6,630 bases of DNA, from contig CALMBE010000267.1 in assembly GCA_937860165.1 (NCBI GenBank), positions 1-6,630 on the forward strand. Reading direction: 5' to 3'. The DNA comes from an uncultured Planctomycetaceae bacterium. GTDB lineage: Bacteria > Planctomycetota > Planctomycetia > Pirellulales > Lacipirellulaceae. The translations under genes were made by a program, and so were the position numbers. This document shows, one piece after another, positions 5,917 to 6,630 of this stretch. The first letter of the stretch is position 1; every line of letters begins with the position of its first letter. The notes under the pieces were generated by a model. That model was given only the letters and a program-made list of their open reading frames with translations, was not told the DNA's origin and did no database searches.

Positions 5917-6630
5917 CTCACGGCGTATCACATTTGCGACTTGCCGTGCTGATTTCTGGTTCGGGTCGCACACTCAAGAATTTCTTGGACCTCGCGGCTC
6001 AGGGCGAGCTTCCCATCGATGTGCGGCTCGTGATTTCGAGTACCGCAAAGGCGGGGGGACTCGAATTCGCCCGTGCCGCCGGTGTTCCCACGCAAGTGAT
6101 TTCTCGCCGCGAGTTCGAAAGCGACACAGCATACGGCGAGGCAATTTTCGCCGCATGTCGCGCGGCGGAAGTCGATTACGTCGCGATGGCCGGGTTCTTA
6201 AAGCGCGTTCCTGTGCCGGAGGATTTCGCCGACCGCGTCTTAAATATCCATCCCTCGTTGATTCCTGCCTTTTGTGGGCACAGCATGTATGGCGACCGCG
6301 TGCATCAAGCGGTGCTCGACTATGGGGCGAAAGTTACCGGCTGCACGGTGCATTTCGTGGACAATCAGTATGACAATGGGCCGATCATTTGGCAGCAACC
6401 GGTGCCGGTGTTCGATGATGATACGTCCGAGTCGCTCGCTGCCCGAGTGTTCGCTGCCGAGCAGGAAGCTTATCCCCATGTGCTGAAGCTGCTGGCGACG
6501 GGCTTGCAGAACAAAGAAATCGCTGTCGAACTGACCATCACCGAGCGCACGGTGAAATTTCACGTCAGCGCCGTGCTTGCCAAGCTAAACGCCAGTAACC
6601 GTACTGAGGCAGTCCGCAACGCGCTCCAGC
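5913..6630 (+). CDS. purN: phosphoribosylglycinamide formyltransferase (PurN) running into a LuxR-type HTH; 3' end cut off
   Basis: PurN moves the formyl group of 10-formyl-tetrahydrofolate to GAR in the third step of purine synthesis. From the GTG at 5913, which overlaps the protease TGA, the frame is open for 239 codons to the edge. A TTG at 5934 would give the alternative N-terminus MRLAVLISGSGRT. Visible: LAVLISGSGRTLKNFLDL (10-27, phosphate-binding loop), YVAMAGFLKRVP, NIHPSLIPAF (N111, H113), GCTVHFVDNQYDNGPII (D154, matching the catalytic Asp), and SLAARVFAAEQEAYPHVLKLLATG (the normal PurN end). The usual short tail (like GRLRVEGRRV) is absent. The frame instead continues NKEIAVELTITERTVKFHV and then AVLAKLNASNRTEAVRNAL, a LuxR/GerE helix-turn-helix missing only its first helix. 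The PurN part looks complete and active. The fusion is either real or an assembly/recombination junction. Confidence 0.93.
   Translation, partial: MTHGVSHLRLAVLISGSGRTLKNFLDLAAQGELPIDVRLVISSTAKAGGLEFARAAGVPTQVISRREFESDTAYGEAIFAACRAAEVDYVAMAGFLKRVPVPEDFADRVLNIHPSLIPAFCGHSMYGDRVHQAVLDYGAKVTGCTVHFVDNQYDNGPIIWQQPVPVFDDDTSESLAARVFAAEQEAYPHVLKLLATGLQNKEIAVELTITERTVKFHVSAVLAKLNASNRTEAVRNALQ
6486..6628 (+). other. LuxR/GerE-type helix-turn-helix segment fused to the PurN C-terminus
   Basis: Residues about 192-239 read KLLATGLQNKEIAVELTI, then TERTVKFHVSAVLAKL (recognition helix) and NASNRTEAVRNALQ. This is the canonical order of NarL/LuxR response-regulator DNA-binding domains. The usual opening LTxREREVL is missing and is replaced by PurN's EQEAYPHVLKLLATG, which has a similar hydrophobic spacing. 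The wording resembles Chloroflexi-like NarL regulators from memory. The family usually ends a few residues after RNALQ, so a stop is expected soon after the window edge. Confidence 0.85.

Noticed and set aside
6480..6630. HTH as a separate gene with its own start
   Set aside because: No stop separates it from PurN, it is in the same frame, and its first helix and a start codon with SD are missing.

Overview
The window looks like a piece of a planctomycete chromosome, probably Pirellulales-like. The evidence is a long isoleucyl-tRNA synthetase (IleRS) with a planctomycete-style zinc-region replacement ([20 protein letters not shown]), a highly acidic Asp/Phe mini-protein just upstream of it, a moderately high GC content, and PurN and metallophosphoesterase proteins of planctomycete flavour. 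This placement comes from remembered family features, not from a search.

Layout. Positions 1-1121 (minus strand) hold the N-terminal 373 codons of an SbcD/Mre11/YhaO-type calcineurin-like phosphoesterase, cut by the left edge. Two of its usual metal-site motifs are changed. Positions 1122-1403 are a divergent control region with a strong Shine-Dalgarno (SD) site for the minus-strand gene, a 10-bp dyad and candidate promoters on both strands. The plus strand then carries a small ORF with an extremely acidic repeat (1404-1709), ileS (1726-5355), a clan AA (retropepsin-like) aspartic protease (5446-5916), and purN (from 5913), which overlaps the protease stop codon. purN runs off the right edge. 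The short spacings and the 4-nt overlap suggest a mostly co-directional unit joining tRNA charging and purine synthesis, but nothing in the sequence links the functions.

The most striking observations are these. (1) PurN runs without a stop into a LuxR/GerE-type helix-turn-helix at its C-terminus. This is either a new fusion or a chimeric junction. (2) ileS carries two separate in-frame repeat insertions: an inverted array of 7-bp units just before the KMSKS region, and a perfect 26-bp palindrome in the linker before the anticodon-binding domain. (3) The CP1 editing domain of ileS is encoded by a clearly AT-richer stretch than its flanks, so the gene looks mosaic. (4) The phosphoesterase has GNID and GGQH in place of the canonical GNHD/E and GHxH.
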